From: Streptomyces atratus
GTDB lineage: Bacteria; Actinomycetota; Actinomycetes; Streptomycetales; Streptomycetaceae
DNA length: 64,000 nucleotides
Assembly (NCBI RefSeq): GCF_900119365.1
Contig: NZ_FPJO01000003.1
Coordinates: forward strand, 248,001 to 312,000
Direction: 5' to 3'
The position numbers and the translations under genes were made by a program. This document shows positions 17,111 to 25,653 of the stretch, in pieces; position 1 is the first letter of the stretch; every line of letters starts with the position of its first letter. The notes below the pieces were generated by a model. It had not been told where the DNA came from and did no database searches. It saw only the letters and a program-made list of their open reading frames with translations.

Positions 17111-18034
17111 TCAGTCGCGCAGAGTGGAGAGCAGGCGCTGGAGCGCACCGCCCAGTCCCCACCGCTTCGCGAGGGCTTCGAGGGTGGCGGGATCGCGCGG
17201 CCCGGCGGGCAGCGCGGGGTCGAACTCCGGCAGGGGTACGTCACCGGCGACCCGGACCACCTTCGGCGCGACGGCCACGTACTCCCGTGCCTCGTCGAGC
17301 CGCTTGCGCTGCGACGGTGTCAGTTTGGCCTTCGGGTCGTCGACGGCGGCCATGATCCCGGCCAGATCGCCGAAGGTGTCGAGCAGCTTCGCCGCGGTCT
17401 TCTCGCCGATGCCGGGGACGCCCGGCAGCCCGTCGCTCGGGTCGCCGCGCAGCAGGGCCAGATCGGCATAGCCGGAGCCGTCCACCCCGTACTTCTCCCG
17501 CAGCCACGCCTCGTCCGTCAGCTGGAGCGAGCCGACGCCCTTCAGCGGGTAGAGCACCCGCACCCCGCGCGCGTCGTCGACCAGCTGGTAGAGGTCCCGG
17601 TCGCCGGTGACGATGTCCACGGGGCCGGCGGCCAGGCCGGTGAGCGTGCCGATCACGTCGTCGGCCTCGTAGCCCGCGACGCCGACCCGGGCGATGCCGA
17701 GGGCGTCGAGCACCTCCTCGATGACCGGCACCTGCGGGGCCAGGGTGTCCGGGGTCTCCTCCTCGTCGGGCAGGCCCTCGGCGGTCTCCACCGCGACCCG
17801 GTGCGCCTTGTACGAGGGGATCAGCTCGACCCGCCAGTGGGGCCGCCAGTCCGCGTCCATGCAGGCGACCAGGTCGTCCGGCCGGTGGTCCTGCACCAGC
17901 CGCCCGATGAAGTCGAGCAGCCCGCGCACGGCGTTGACGGGTGTCCCGTCCGGGGCGCGTACCGAGTCGGGGACCCCGAAGTAGGCGCGGTAGTAGAGGG
18001 AAGCGGTGTCGAGGAGCATCAGGCGTCGCGTCAC
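17111..18034 (-). CDS. 5'-3' exonuclease (PIN/H3TH domain, Pol I N-terminal type)
   Basis: 307 residues, a stand-alone homologue of the 5'-nuclease domain of DNA polymerase I. Metal-binding acidic residues are visible in MLLDTASLYYRAYFG, VACMDADWRPHWR and YEADDVIGTLTG with IVTGDRDLYQLV. The helix-hairpin-helix region is LRGDPSDGLPGVPGIGEKTA. It should cleave flaps and RNA primers. Start GTG at 18034 (VTRRLMLLD); a later ATG at MLLD would lose five residues. The stop lies 5 bp from the iron box of the next gene. Confidence 0.9.
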   Translation of the reverse strand: MTRRLMLLDTASLYYRAYFGVPDSVRAPDGTPVNAVRGLLDFIGRLVQDHRPDDLVACMDADWRPHWRVELIPSYKAHRVAVETAEGLPDEEETPDTLAPQVPVIEEVLDALGIARVGVAGYEADDVIGTLTGLAAGPVDIVTGDRDLYQLVDDARGVRVLYPLKGVGSLQLTDEAWLREKYGVDGSGYADLALLRGDPSDGLPGVPGIGEKTAAKLLDTFGDLAGIMAAVDDPKAKLTPSQRKRLDEAREYVAVAPKVVRVAGDVPLPEFDPALPAGPRDPATLEALAKRWGLGGALQRLLSTLRD

Positions 18035-18129
18035 ACCCCGATGATGCCGCACACCACCGACACCGGCCGTCGCGGACACCGGCCGCGAGGGCGCGTGACC
18101 AAGGGGGACGGGTGGCTGCAATCATCCGT

Positions 18130-18149
18130 TCACATGTGACCTGGATCAC
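18130..18149. promoter_or_regulatory. possible Crp-type site ahead of the betaine ABC genes
   Basis: Two overlapping symmetries occur: TCACATGTGA (18130-18139) is a perfect palindrome, and GTGA-N6-TCAC (18136-18149) matches the symmetric core described for Streptomyces Crp sites. It lies about 160 bp before the proV start, upstream of the structured leader. Functional assignment is tentative. Confidence 0.4.
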
Positions 18150-18180
18150 TCTTGTGTTTGGGTCGTGTAAGCGGGGGCAG

Positions 18181-18290
18181 GCGCGCAGCCGGAGCGGATC
18201 ACGTACCGGTTTCAACCGGTGTGCGTGCCATGCGGACCGAATCCGCGCCGCTCCACGGTCTGCCGGAGGGGGTGGCAGACCGTTTTTCGG
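18181..18290 (+). ncRNA. structured leader with terminator-like hairpin (candidate attenuator or riboswitch)
   Basis: A central hairpin has ACCGGT arms (18205-18210, 18215-18220) extended by CACG/CGTG. Two mutually exclusive outer helices are possible: GGAGCGG (18191-18197) with CCGCTCC (18248-18254), or GCGGAT (18194-18199) with ATCCGC (18241-18246). Directly after comes a 10-bp perfect stem ACGGTCTGCC / GGCAGACCGT (18255-18264, 18274-18283) running into five T residues (18283-18287), an intrinsic-terminator form. The betaine ABC ATPase starts 23 nt later. Ligand and class are unknown. Confidence 0.5.
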
Positions 18291-18309
18291 TTCAACCCGC
18301 GAGGTGTAT

Positions 18310-19443
18310 GTGTCAAGGCTGCAAGCTGAACGCTTGTACAAAGTGTTCGGCAGACGACCCGATCAAGCCGTGCAGAAACTCGAAGGCGGCGCGGACCGCG
18401 ACGAGCTGCGCGCCGACGGAACGACCGCAGCGGTGATCGACGCCTCGTTCACCGTCGAACCGGGACAGATCTTCGTCGTGATGGGTCTGTCCGGGTCCGG
18501 GAAGTCCACGTTGCTGCGCATGCTCAACGGACTTCTGGAGCCCACCGCCGGACGCGTGCTCTTCGACGGCCAGGACCTGACCGCCCTGAGCCCCGCCGAA
18601 CTGCGCCACGTCCGGTCCTCCAAGATCAGCATGGTCTTCCAGCACTTCGCGCTCTTCCCCCACCGCAGTGTGCTGGAGAACGCCGCGTACGGCCTGGAGG
18701 TCCAGGGCGTCCCGCGTGCCGAGCGCGAGAAGCGCGCCGCCGAGGCGCTGGAGCTGACCGGCCTCGCCGGCTGGGAGAAGTCCTGGCCCGACGAGCTGTC
18801 CGGCGGCATGCAGCAGCGTGTCGGCCTGGCCCGCGCCCTGGCCACCGACGCCGACCTGCTGCTGATGGACGAGTCCTTCAGCGCGCTCGACCCGCTGATC
18901 CGCCGCGACATGCAGGACCAGCTGCTCGAACTGCAGAAGCGGCTGAAGAAGACCATCGTCTTCATCACCCACGACCTCAACGAGGCCATGCGCCTCGGCG
19001 ACCGCATCGCCGTGATGCGCGACGGGAAGATAGTCCAGCTCGGTACCGCCGAGGACATCCTCGTCACCCCGGCCAACGACTACGTCGCCTCCTTCACCCA
19101 GGACGTCGACCGGACCAGGGTGCTGACCGCGGGCGCCATCATGGCCGAGCCGCACACCGTCCTGGGCAGCAGCACGGAGGACGGCAAGGAACTGCGCACC
19201 CCGGCCGACGTGCTCGCCGCCGCCCCGGCCACCGTCACCGAGTCCACGCCGATCATCGAGCTCTTCACGCCCTGCTCGCAGAGCGGTGTCGCGGTCGCCG
19301 TGACCGACGCCGAGGGCGAGCTCGTCGGTGTCGTACCGCGCGCCCGGCTGCTCGCCGTCCTCGGTGAGCCGATGACCCCCGCCGAGGCCCCGCAGGACGT
19401 CAGGCCCGGCACGGTCGGCACGAAGAAGGTGGCCAGTGTTTAG
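18310..19443 (+). CDS. proV: glycine betaine/proline ABC transporter ATP-binding protein
   Basis: 377 residues. Walker A GLSGSGKST near residues 59-67, Q-loop MVFQHFALFPH, signature LSGGMQQRVGLARAL, Walker B LLLMDESFSALDP and switch FITHDLNEAMRLGDR are all intact. The first 45 residues (RLQAERLYKVFGRRPDQAV) are typical of ProV/OpuAA. The C-terminal region after residue 270 (ATVTESTPIIELF, GVVPRARLLAVLG) resembles a CBS-type regulatory domain. GTG at 18310 is chosen for its GCGAGG ribosome site. The end overlaps the permease gene by 8 bp. It energises uptake of betaine-like osmoprotectants. Confidence 0.92.
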   Translation: MSRLQAERLYKVFGRRPDQAVQKLEGGADRDELRADGTTAAVIDASFTVEPGQIFVVMGLSGSGKSTLLRMLNGLLEPTAGRVLFDGQDLTALSPAELRHVRSSKISMVFQHFALFPHRSVLENAAYGLEVQGVPRAEREKRAAEALELTGLAGWEKSWPDELSGGMQQRVGLARALATDADLLLMDESFSALDPLIRRDMQDQLLELQKRLKKTIVFITHDLNEAMRLGDRIAVMRDGKIVQLGTAEDILVTPANDYVASFTQDVDRTRVLTAGAIMAEPHTVLGSSTEDGKELRTPADVLAAAPATVTESTPIIELFTPCSQSGVAVAVTDAEGELVGVVPRARLLAVLGEPMTPAEAPQDVRPGTVGTKKVASV

Positions 19444-22072
19444 GCTCCCTCTCGGCGACTGGGTCGACTCCGCCGTCGACTGGCTCCAGACCCATCTGGC
19501 CTGGCTGTTCGACGCGATCAGCTCGATCGTCAGCAATATGTTCGACGGCATCGCCGCCGTGCTCTCCGCCCCCGCCCCGCTGCTCTTCGCGGGCATCGTC
19601 GCGGTCATCGCCTGGTGGCTGCGCGGCCTGCTCGCCGGTGTGCTCGCCTTCGTCGGCTTCGCCGTCATCGACTCCGTCGAGCTGTGGGACGAAGCGATGG
19701 ACACCCTCACCCTGGTGCTCGTCGCCACCATCATCGCGCTGGTGCTGGCCGTACCGCTGGGGATCTGGGCGTCCCGCTCCAAGACCGTCAGCGCGGTGAC
19801 CCGGCCGGTCCTGGACTTCATGCAGACCATGCCCGCCATGGTCTATCTGATCCCCGGCGTCATCTTCTTCGGCGTCGGCGTGGTGCCCGGCATCATCGCC
19901 ACCATCATCTTCTCGCTGCCTCCGGGCGTCCGGATGACCGAACTCGGCATCCGCCAGGTCGACAGCGAGCTCGTCGAGGCTGCCGAGGCCTTCGGCACCA
20001 CCAAGCGCAACACCCTGCTGCGGGTCCAGCTGCCGCTGGCCCTGCCCACGATCATGGCGGGCATCAACCAGGTCATCATGCTGGGCCTGTCCATGGTGGT
20101 CATCGCCGGCATGGTCGGCGGCGGCGGCCTCGGCGGCGCCGTGTACCGGGCCATCGGCAACGTGGACGTCGGTCTCGGCTTCGAGGCGGGCATCTCCATC
20201 GTCATCGTGGCGATGTACCTGGACCGGATGACCGGCGCGCTCGGCCGCGAGGTCTCCCCGCTCGCCCGCCGCGCGCTCGCCAGGGCGCAGGCGATGGCCG
20301 GCGGATTCAAGATCTGGAACCACCGCCCGCAGCCCGTCGTCGCGATCTCCGGCGTCGTCGTCCTCGCGCTCGTCGCGGGCGCCCTGGGCATCTTCGGCTC
20401 CTCCGGCCCGGACAAGGGCGAGAGCACCGCCGACGGTTCGGACATCGGCGCGGGCAAGAAGATCAGCATGGGTTACATCCCGTGGGACGAGGGCATCGCC
20501 TCCACCTTCCTCTGGAAGGAGATGCTGGAACGGCGCGGCTTCGAGGTCGACGTCAAGCAGTACGAGGCCGGCGCGCTCTACACCGGCATGGCCAACGGCC
20601 AGATCGACTTCGAGACCGACTCCTGGCTCCCGGTCACCCACGCCAGCTACTGGAAGAAGTACCAGGACCGCCTGGAGGACATGGGCTCCTGGTACGGCCC
20701 CACCTCGCTGGAGCTGGCCGTCCCCTCGTACGTGAAGGACGTCCGGTCGCTGGAGGACCTCAAGGGCAAGGGCTCACAGTTCAAGGGCCGGATCGTCGGC
20801 ATCGAGCCGAGCGCCGGCGAGACGGGCCTGCTCAAGGACAAGATCCTTCCGGGCTATGGCCTGGACAAGGAGTACAAGGTCGTCGACGGCTCCACGCCGT
20901 CGATGCTGGCCGAGCTGAAGCGCGCGTACGCCAAGAAGGAACCGATCGTCGTTCCGCTCTGGTCGCCGCACTGGGCCTACAACCAGTTCGAGCTCACCAA
21001 GCTCAAGGACCCCAAGAACCTCTGGGGCAAGGGCGACGGCATCCACACCCTGGCCCGCAAGGGCTTCTCCGCCGACAACCCCGAGGTCGGCAGCTGGCTC
21101 AAGAACTTCAAGATGAGCGAGGACCAGCTCACCAGCCTTGAGGCGCAGATCCAGAAGTCCGGCTCCGGCAAGGAGCAGGAGGCGGTCCGCACCTGGCTGA
21201 AGGCCAATCCGGGCGTCGCCGACAAGTGGACCCCGGTCGCCGGGGCCGGCACGGCCAAGGGCGCGAACGGCAAGGACGAGCGCGACCGCGCCGTCGAGAT
21301 GGCCTGGTTCCCCTGGGAGGAGGACATCGCCGCCACGTACCTGTGGAAGGCGGTCCTGGAGGAGCGCGGTTACAAGATCAACCTCAAGCAGTTCGAGGTC
21401 GGCCCGATGTACACCGCCATGTCGCGCGGCCAGATCGACGTGCAGTTCGACGGCTGGCTGCCCTACACCCAGAAGAACTACTGGGAGAAGTACGGCTCGC
21501 AGCTGAGCGACCTCGGTTCGTGGTACGGCCCGACGTCCATCGAGGTCGCGGTGCCCTCCTACGTGAAGGACGTCAAGTCCCTCGCCGACCTCAAGGGCAA
21601 GGGCTCGCAGTTCAAGGGCCGGATCGTCGGCATCGAGCCGGGCACGGCCACGATGGAGAACCTGAAGAAGAACGTCCTGCCGGCCTACGGCCTGGACAAG
21701 GAGTACAAGGTCGTCGACTCCTCGACCCCCGGCATGCTCGCCGAGCTGAAGCGCGCGTACGCCAAGAAGGAGCCCGTCGCGGTGCTGCTCTGGACCCCGC
21801 ACTGGGCGTACAGCGAGTACGGCATGACCAAGCTGAAGGACCCCGAGAAGGCCTTCGGCGACGGCGACCGGCTGCACACCATCGCGTCAAAGGACTTCCC
21901 GGAGAACTACCCGCAGCTGACGAAGTGGTTCAAGGACTTCAAGCTGAGCGAGGACCAGCTCGCCGGCCTGGAGAACCAGATCCAGAAGCGCGGCGCGGGC
22001 CACGAGGAAGAGGCCGTGAAGGCCTGGATGGAGAAGAACCCGGGCATCGTGGACAAGATGGCCCCGCAGTAG
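19436..22072 (+). CDS. fused betaine ABC permease with two tandem substrate-binding domains
   Basis: 878 residues. Residues 1-290 are a ProW-type permease with about seven hydrophobic segments and the EAA loop EAAEAFGTTKRNTLLRVQLP (182-200). A further helix at about 300-320 tethers two extracellular OpuAC/ProX-like domains, roughly 341-605 and 617-878. The domains are clear duplicates: each repeats SYVKDV, SL-DLKGKGSQFKGRIVGIEP and GLDKEYKVVD, and each keeps the aromatic ligand-cage pattern (YIPWDE, SWLPVTH, SPHWAY; WFPWEE, GWLPYTQ, TPHWAY). GTG start, 8-bp overlap with proV. With the ATPase this is a complete importer in two genes. Whether both domains bind the same ligand is unknown. Confidence 0.9.
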   Translation: MFRLPLGDWVDSAVDWLQTHLAWLFDAISSIVSNMFDGIAAVLSAPAPLLFAGIVAVIAWWLRGLLAGVLAFVGFAVIDSVELWDEAMDTLTLVLVATIIALVLAVPLGIWASRSKTVSAVTRPVLDFMQTMPAMVYLIPGVIFFGVGVVPGIIATIIFSLPPGVRMTELGIRQVDSELVEAAEAFGTTKRNTLLRVQLPLALPTIMAGINQVIMLGLSMVVIAGMVGGGGLGGAVYRAIGNVDVGLGFEAGISIVIVAMYLDRMTGALGREVSPLARRALARAQAMAGGFKIWNHRPQPVVAISGVVVLALVAGALGIFGSSGPDKGESTADGSDIGAGKKISMGYIPWDEGIASTFLWKEMLERRGFEVDVKQYEAGALYTGMANGQIDFETDSWLPVTHASYWKKYQDRLEDMGSWYGPTSLELAVPSYVKDVRSLEDLKGKGSQFKGRIVGIEPSAGETGLLKDKILPGYGLDKEYKVVDGSTPSMLAELKRAYAKKEPIVVPLWSPHWAYNQFELTKLKDPKNLWGKGDGIHTLARKGFSADNPEVGSWLKNFKMSEDQLTSLEAQIQKSGSGKEQEAVRTWLKANPGVADKWTPVAGAGTAKGANGKDERDRAVEMAWFPWEEDIAATYLWKAVLEERGYKINLKQFEVGPMYTAMSRGQIDVQFDGWLPYTQKNYWEKYGSQLSDLGSWYGPTSIEVAVPSYVKDVKSLADLKGKGSQFKGRIVGIEPGTATMENLKKNVLPAYGLDKEYKVVDSSTPGMLAELKRAYAKKEPVAVLLWTPHWAYSEYGMTKLKDPEKAFGDGDRLHTIASKDFPENYPQLTKWFKDFKLSEDQLAGLENQIQKRGAGHEEEAVKAWMEKNPGIVDKMAPQ

Positions 22073-22095
22073 GGCCTCCCGCAGGACCCGGAGCA

Positions 22096-22140
22096 CCGGA
22101 AAGGGTGGGCACCGCCGACGGCGGGCCCGCCCTTTCCGGG
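22096..22140 (+). terminator. terminator after the betaine ABC genes
   Basis: CCGGAAAGGG followed by TGGGC pairs with GCCCGCCCTTTCCGG (22125-22139) across a short loop, and TTTCC follows. It lies 24 bp after the stop of the fused permease gene. Confidence 0.7.
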
Positions 22141-22232
22141 TTTCCGGACGTTCATCATCCGGACGACCTTGCGCAACCGTATGCGTAATGTGCTGGCAGC
22201 CGGAAGGATGACGAGTCGGGAGGGAGCCGGAC

Positions 22233-22778
22233 ATGGACGAGAAGGAAGCACTCCGCGTGGGCGCCGCGGTCCGCCGAAGGCGCAGAACCCTGGGACTCAC
22301 ACTGGCCGCGGTCGCCGGCCGCAGTGGTCTGTCCGTACCGTTCCTCAGCCAGATCGAGAACGAGCGGGCCAGGCCCAGCGCCCGGTCCCTGGACCGGGTC
22401 GCCGAAGCGCTGGAGACCACCACGGCACGGCTGCGCGCCGCCGCGGACTCGGCGCGCGCCGTCGACGTGGTGCGCGCCGGCGAGGGCGACGGGGTACGCA
22501 GGGTGGTGCGTGGACGCCATCAGCTCAGCGCCCTGGAGTTCACCGGGGAGCTCGATCTCCGGCGCGAGTTCCAGCACCGGAACGACGAGGTGATGTACGT
22601 GGCGCAGGGCGCCGTCGAAGTGGAGGCCGAAGGGCAGGCGTACCGGCTGGAGCAGGGCGACACCCTCTTCCTGTCCGGCGGGGTGCGGCACCGCTGGCGG
22701 GCCACGGTGCCCGGCACGAGGCTGCTGGTCGTCGCGGTCGCCGAGCACATCGACGCCACCTACGACCCGCGCCGCTGA
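22233..22778 (+). CDS. XRE-family regulator with C-terminal cupin domain
   Basis: 181 residues. The N-terminal HTH_3 domain is VGAAVRRRRRTLGLTLAAVA with the recognition helix in GRSGLSVPFLSQIENERARP. From about residue 105 a cupin_2 barrel follows (FQHRNDEVMYVAQGAVEVEA, YRLEQGDTLFLSGGVRHRW). This architecture senses small molecules in PuuR-like regulators. It starts about 160 bp after the betaine ABC operon and 12 bp before the metal-receptor gene, with which it is likely cotranscribed. The ligand is unknown. Confidence 0.88.
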   Translation: MDEKEALRVGAAVRRRRRTLGLTLAAVAGRSGLSVPFLSQIENERARPSARSLDRVAEALETTTARLRAAADSARAVDVVRAGEGDGVRRVVRGRHQLSALEFTGELDLRREFQHRNDEVMYVAQGAVEVEAEGQAYRLEQGDTLFLSGGVRHRWRATVPGTRLLVVAVAEHIDATYDPRR

Positions 22779-22790
22779 GCGGGGGCCGCC

Positions 22791-23495
22791 GTGCGAGTCG
22801 TCTCCCTGGTCCCCTCGCTCACCGAGGCCGTCGCGGTGACCGCGCCCGGACTGCTGGTCGGGGTCACCGACTGGTGCACCCACCCGGCCGGCCTGACCGC
22901 CGCCCGGATCGGCGGGACCAAGAATCCCGACGTGGCCGCGGTGCTCGCGCTCCGGCCGGATCTCGTCGTCGCCAACGAGGAGGAGAACCGCGAGGCCGAC
23001 CTCGCGGCGCTCCGGGCCGCCGGTACCGAGGTGCTGGTCACCGAGGTCCGCACCCTCGACCAGGCGTTCGCGGAGCTCGGACGTGTCCTGGCCGCCTGCG
23101 GCCGGTCCGGGCCGCGCTGGCTGGACGAGGCCGAGGCGGCCTGGGCCGCACTGCCGCCGCCCCGTGCGCCCCGCCGCGCGATCGTGCCGATCTGGCGCAG
23201 GCCCTGGATGGTGCTGGGCCGCGACACCTTCGCCGGGGACCTGCTGGCCAGGCTCGGCGTCGAGAACGTCTACGCGGACCACGCCGAGCGCTATCCCCGT
23301 ATCCCGCTCGACGTGCTCAACGCGGCGGGCGCCGGCCTGGTGGTGCTGCCCGACGAGCCGTACCGCTTCACCGCGGACGACGGGCCCGAGGCTTTCCCCG
23401 CACTGCCCGCCGCGCTCGTCGACGGGCGGTACCTCACGTGGTACGGGCCGTCACTGGTGCGGGCGCCTGCGGTGCTGCGAGCAGCGCTCCGCTGA
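22791..23495 (+). CDS. helical-backbone metal receptor (BtuF-like, no signal peptide)
   Basis: 234 residues of the periplasmic-binding class III fold: VVSLVPSLTEAVAV, VGVTDWCTHP, VAAVLALRPDLVVANEEENR, LARLGVENVYAD and ALVDGRYLTWYGP. BtuF-type proteins bind cobalamin or chelated metals. Unusually for a binding protein it has no signal peptide or lipobox, so it is probably cytoplasmic, as in the stand-alone cobalamin-binding family of actinobacteria. GTG start 12 bp after the XRE-cupin gene. Its last 62 bp overlap the convergent TDT transporter gene. Confidence 0.75.
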   Translation: MRVVSLVPSLTEAVAVTAPGLLVGVTDWCTHPAGLTAARIGGTKNPDVAAVLALRPDLVVANEEENREADLAALRAAGTEVLVTEVRTLDQAFAELGRVLAACGRSGPRWLDEAEAAWAALPPPRAPRRAIVPIWRRPWMVLGRDTFAGDLLARLGVENVYADHAERYPRIPLDVLNAAGAGLVVLPDEPYRFTADDGPEAFPALPAALVDGRYLTWYGPSLVRAPAVLRAALR

Positions 23496-24585
23496 ACAGC
23501 CCGCGCAGCGTCCGTACCCCGGCCACCGCCCAGGCCGCCACCAGCAGCACGTACAGCGCGACGGCCAGCCAGGTGAGTGCCGTGAGACCGGTGTGCCGGG
23601 CCAGACCCGCGGCGCCCGTGACACAGGTACCGACCGGGAAGGTGAAGCCCCACCACGTCATGCCGAAGGTCATGCCGTTCCGCGCGGCCCGCACCACCAG
23701 CGCGACGGCCAGAGTCAGCCACAGCAGCGCGAAACCCATCACCGGCACCCCGTACACCACGGCGAACACCCCGAGCCCCGAGGCGTACGGCGCCCCGATC
23801 GCACCCGGCGCCACATCGGCGAGCTGATTGACCGCGGTCGTCGACTGCCCCAGCGGGCCGAGGACCAGGAACAGCGTGGGCGTCAGCGCGAGCGGCAGCG
23901 GCCCCCGGTGGACGAGCCGGGCGAAGATCAACGGCAGCATCACCAGCGTGGCCAGCAGACTCAGGCCGAACATCGCGTAGCAGGCCAGCAGCATCGCCTC
24001 CCGCCACTGACCGGCCGGCAGTTCCGGCACCAGCAGCGGACCGAGAGCCGCGGAGACCATCGGGGCCACCAACGGCAGCAGCCACACCGGCGACGCGGTG
24101 CCGGGCTCGATCCGGTGGCGTACGACCATCAGATACGGGATCGCGACCGCGGCGGCCAGCCCGATCAGCGTGCCCGCCGTGTACAGCACCACGTCCAGGG
24201 CGAGAGCGGCCCGGTGCCCGATGACATCCTGGCCGACCACCATCGTCGAGCCGCCGACGGCCAGCAGGGCCATCGACAGACAGCCGTAGAACGGGGCCAC
24301 GGCCGGGTCGAGCAGATGGCTGCGGGCCTGGTCGCGATGGGCGACCCAGTGCCCGGTGCGGGCCACCAGCACCGCGACGAGCGCCACCACCGCCAGCACC
24401 CACACCACCGTGCAGGCCATCCGAAGCCCCGGGACGTGCACGGGCAGCGCGACACCCGCGCTCGCGACGATCGAGGTGCCCATGACGGCGGCGTACCAGT
24501 TGGGGCCGAGATACCGCAGGGAAGGCAGCCGCTCGGCGGCAGGGAGCGGGACCGGGGACTGCTGGGTCTGCGGAAAGATGGCCAT
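23434..24585 (-). CDS. TDT-family membrane transporter (tellurite resistance/dicarboxylate type)
   Basis: 383 residues with about ten hydrophobic helices. Family features are RYLGPNWYAAVMGTSIVASA near the N-terminus, LGPLGQSTTAVNQLAD in the middle and NGMTFGMTWWGFTFPVGTCV toward the end. TDT proteins (TehA/Mae1/SLAC1 fold) export anions such as malate, sulfite or tellurite-related species; the substrate is not predictable here. ATG at 24585. It is divergent from a LysR gene with a palindrome between them, the usual arrangement for a LysR target. The 3' end overlaps the metal-receptor gene tail-to-tail by 62 bp. Confidence 0.85.
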   Translation of the reverse strand: MAIFPQTQQSPVPLPAAERLPSLRYLGPNWYAAVMGTSIVASAGVALPVHVPGLRMACTVVWVLAVVALVAVLVARTGHWVAHRDQARSHLLDPAVAPFYGCLSMALLAVGGSTMVVGQDVIGHRAALALDVVLYTAGTLIGLAAAVAIPYLMVVRHRIEPGTASPVWLLPLVAPMVSAALGPLLVPELPAGQWREAMLLACYAMFGLSLLATLVMLPLIFARLVHRGPLPLALTPTLFLVLGPLGQSTTAVNQLADVAPGAIGAPYASGLGVFAVVYGVPVMGFALLWLTLAVALVVRAARNGMTFGMTWWGFTFPVGTCVTGAAGLARHTGLTALTWLAVALYVLLVAAWAVAGVRTLRGLFSGALLAAPQAPAPVTARTT

Positions 24586-24633
24586 GCCACGATTTTCTCG
24601 GCGGGGGCCGGGCCCCACCAGGGAGTCCACATC

Positions 24634-24645
24634 TATGAGGTCATA
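24634..24645. promoter_or_regulatory. LysR-type palindrome between TDT transporter and lysR-type gene
   Basis: TATGAGGTCATA, two perfect 5-bp arms, fits a T-N-A LysR core. It is centred in the 70-bp divergent spacer, just upstream of the AAGGTGG ribosome site of the regulator. Confidence 0.55.
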
Positions 24646-24655
24646 AGGTGGATTT

Positions 24656-25591
24656 ATGACCGGCGAAGCGCATGTCCCTCTCTCCCACCGGATCCCCGAC
24701 CTCGGAGCGCTGGAACTCCTGCTCGCCGTCGCCCGGCACGGCAGCCTGGGACGCGCGGCCCGGGAGACCGGCGTCACCCAGCCCGCCGCCAGCAGCCGCA
24801 TCCGCTCCATGGAACGGCAGCTCGGCGTGGCCCTGCTGGACCGCTCACCGCGCGGCTCCCGGCTCACCGACGCGGGCGCGCTGGTCACCGACTGGGCGCG
24901 CAGGATCGTCGAAGCCGCCGAGGCGTTCGACGCGGGCGCCCAGGCGCTGCGCGACCGGCGCGACTCCAGGCTGCGGGTCGCCGCCTCCATGACCATCGCC
25001 GAGTACCTGCTGCCCGGCTGGCTGATAGCGCTGCGCGCCGAACGGCCGGACACGGCGGTCTCGCTGCTCGCCGGGAACTCGGCGGCGGTCGCGGGCCGGC
25101 TGCTGGCCGGCGAGGCCGACCTCGGATTCGTGGAGGGCCTGTCCGTGCCGGAGGGGCTCGACGGCACGGTCATCGCCCATGACCGCCTCGTCGTCGTGGT
25201 CGCCCCGTCCCACGCCTGGGCCCGCCGCCTCACCCCCCTCACCCCGCAGGAACTGGCCGCGGCCCCGCTGATCCTGCGCGAGCAGGGCTCCGGCACCCGC
25301 CAGGTCCTGGACGCCGCCCTCGCCGTGCACGGCGGCCTCGCCCAGCCGCTGCTCGAACTCTCCTCCACGACCGCGGTGAAGGGAGCGGCGGAGAGCGGCG
25401 CCGGACCGTGCGTCCTGAGCGAACTGGCGCTCGGCGAGGAGCTGTCCTCGCGGCGCCTGATCAAGGTCCCGGTCGCCGGAGTGCGCCTGCGACGCCAGCT
25501 CCGCGCGGTCTGGCCCTCCGGCCACCGCCCGACGGGACCGGCCCGCGACCTGCTGTCACTGACCGCGAGGGACGGCCGGGCGCGTCCGTGA
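24656..25591 (+). CDS. LysR-family transcriptional regulator
   Basis: 311 residues. The N-terminal winged HTH is LGALELLLAVARHGSLGRAA followed by TGVTQPAASSRIRSMERQLG and RSPRGSRLTDAGA. The effector domain follows from residue 95 (RVAASMTIAEYLLPGWLIAL, DLGFVEGLSVPEGL, LREQGSGTRQVLDAAL), similar to CysL/YeiE-type regulators of sulfur metabolism. It starts at ATG 24656 with AAGGTGG upstream. It is divergent from the TDT transporter, its likely target. The sulfite-exporter idea fits both families but is inference. Confidence 0.9.
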   Translation: MTGEAHVPLSHRIPDLGALELLLAVARHGSLGRAARETGVTQPAASSRIRSMERQLGVALLDRSPRGSRLTDAGALVTDWARRIVEAAEAFDAGAQALRDRRDSRLRVAASMTIAEYLLPGWLIALRAERPDTAVSLLAGNSAAVAGRLLAGEADLGFVEGLSVPEGLDGTVIAHDRLVVVVAPSHAWARRLTPLTPQELAAAPLILREQGSGTRQVLDAALAVHGGLAQPLLELSSTTAVKGAAESGAGPCVLSELALGEELSSRRLIKVPVAGVRLRRQLRAVWPSGHRPTGPARDLLSLTARDGRARP

Positions 25592-25653
25592 GGTCCCGTA
25601 CGCCCCGGCAAAACCGCTGGCGGGTGCCCGGCTCCGTGGCCAAGGATGCGCGG

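Noticed and set aside
18181..18290. ydaO/c-di-AMP riboswitch upstream of the betaine ABC genes
   Set aside because: The conserved ydaO sequence blocks, such as the CCGAACCCGACAGCU-like end, are not visible. It is kept only as an unclassified structured leader.
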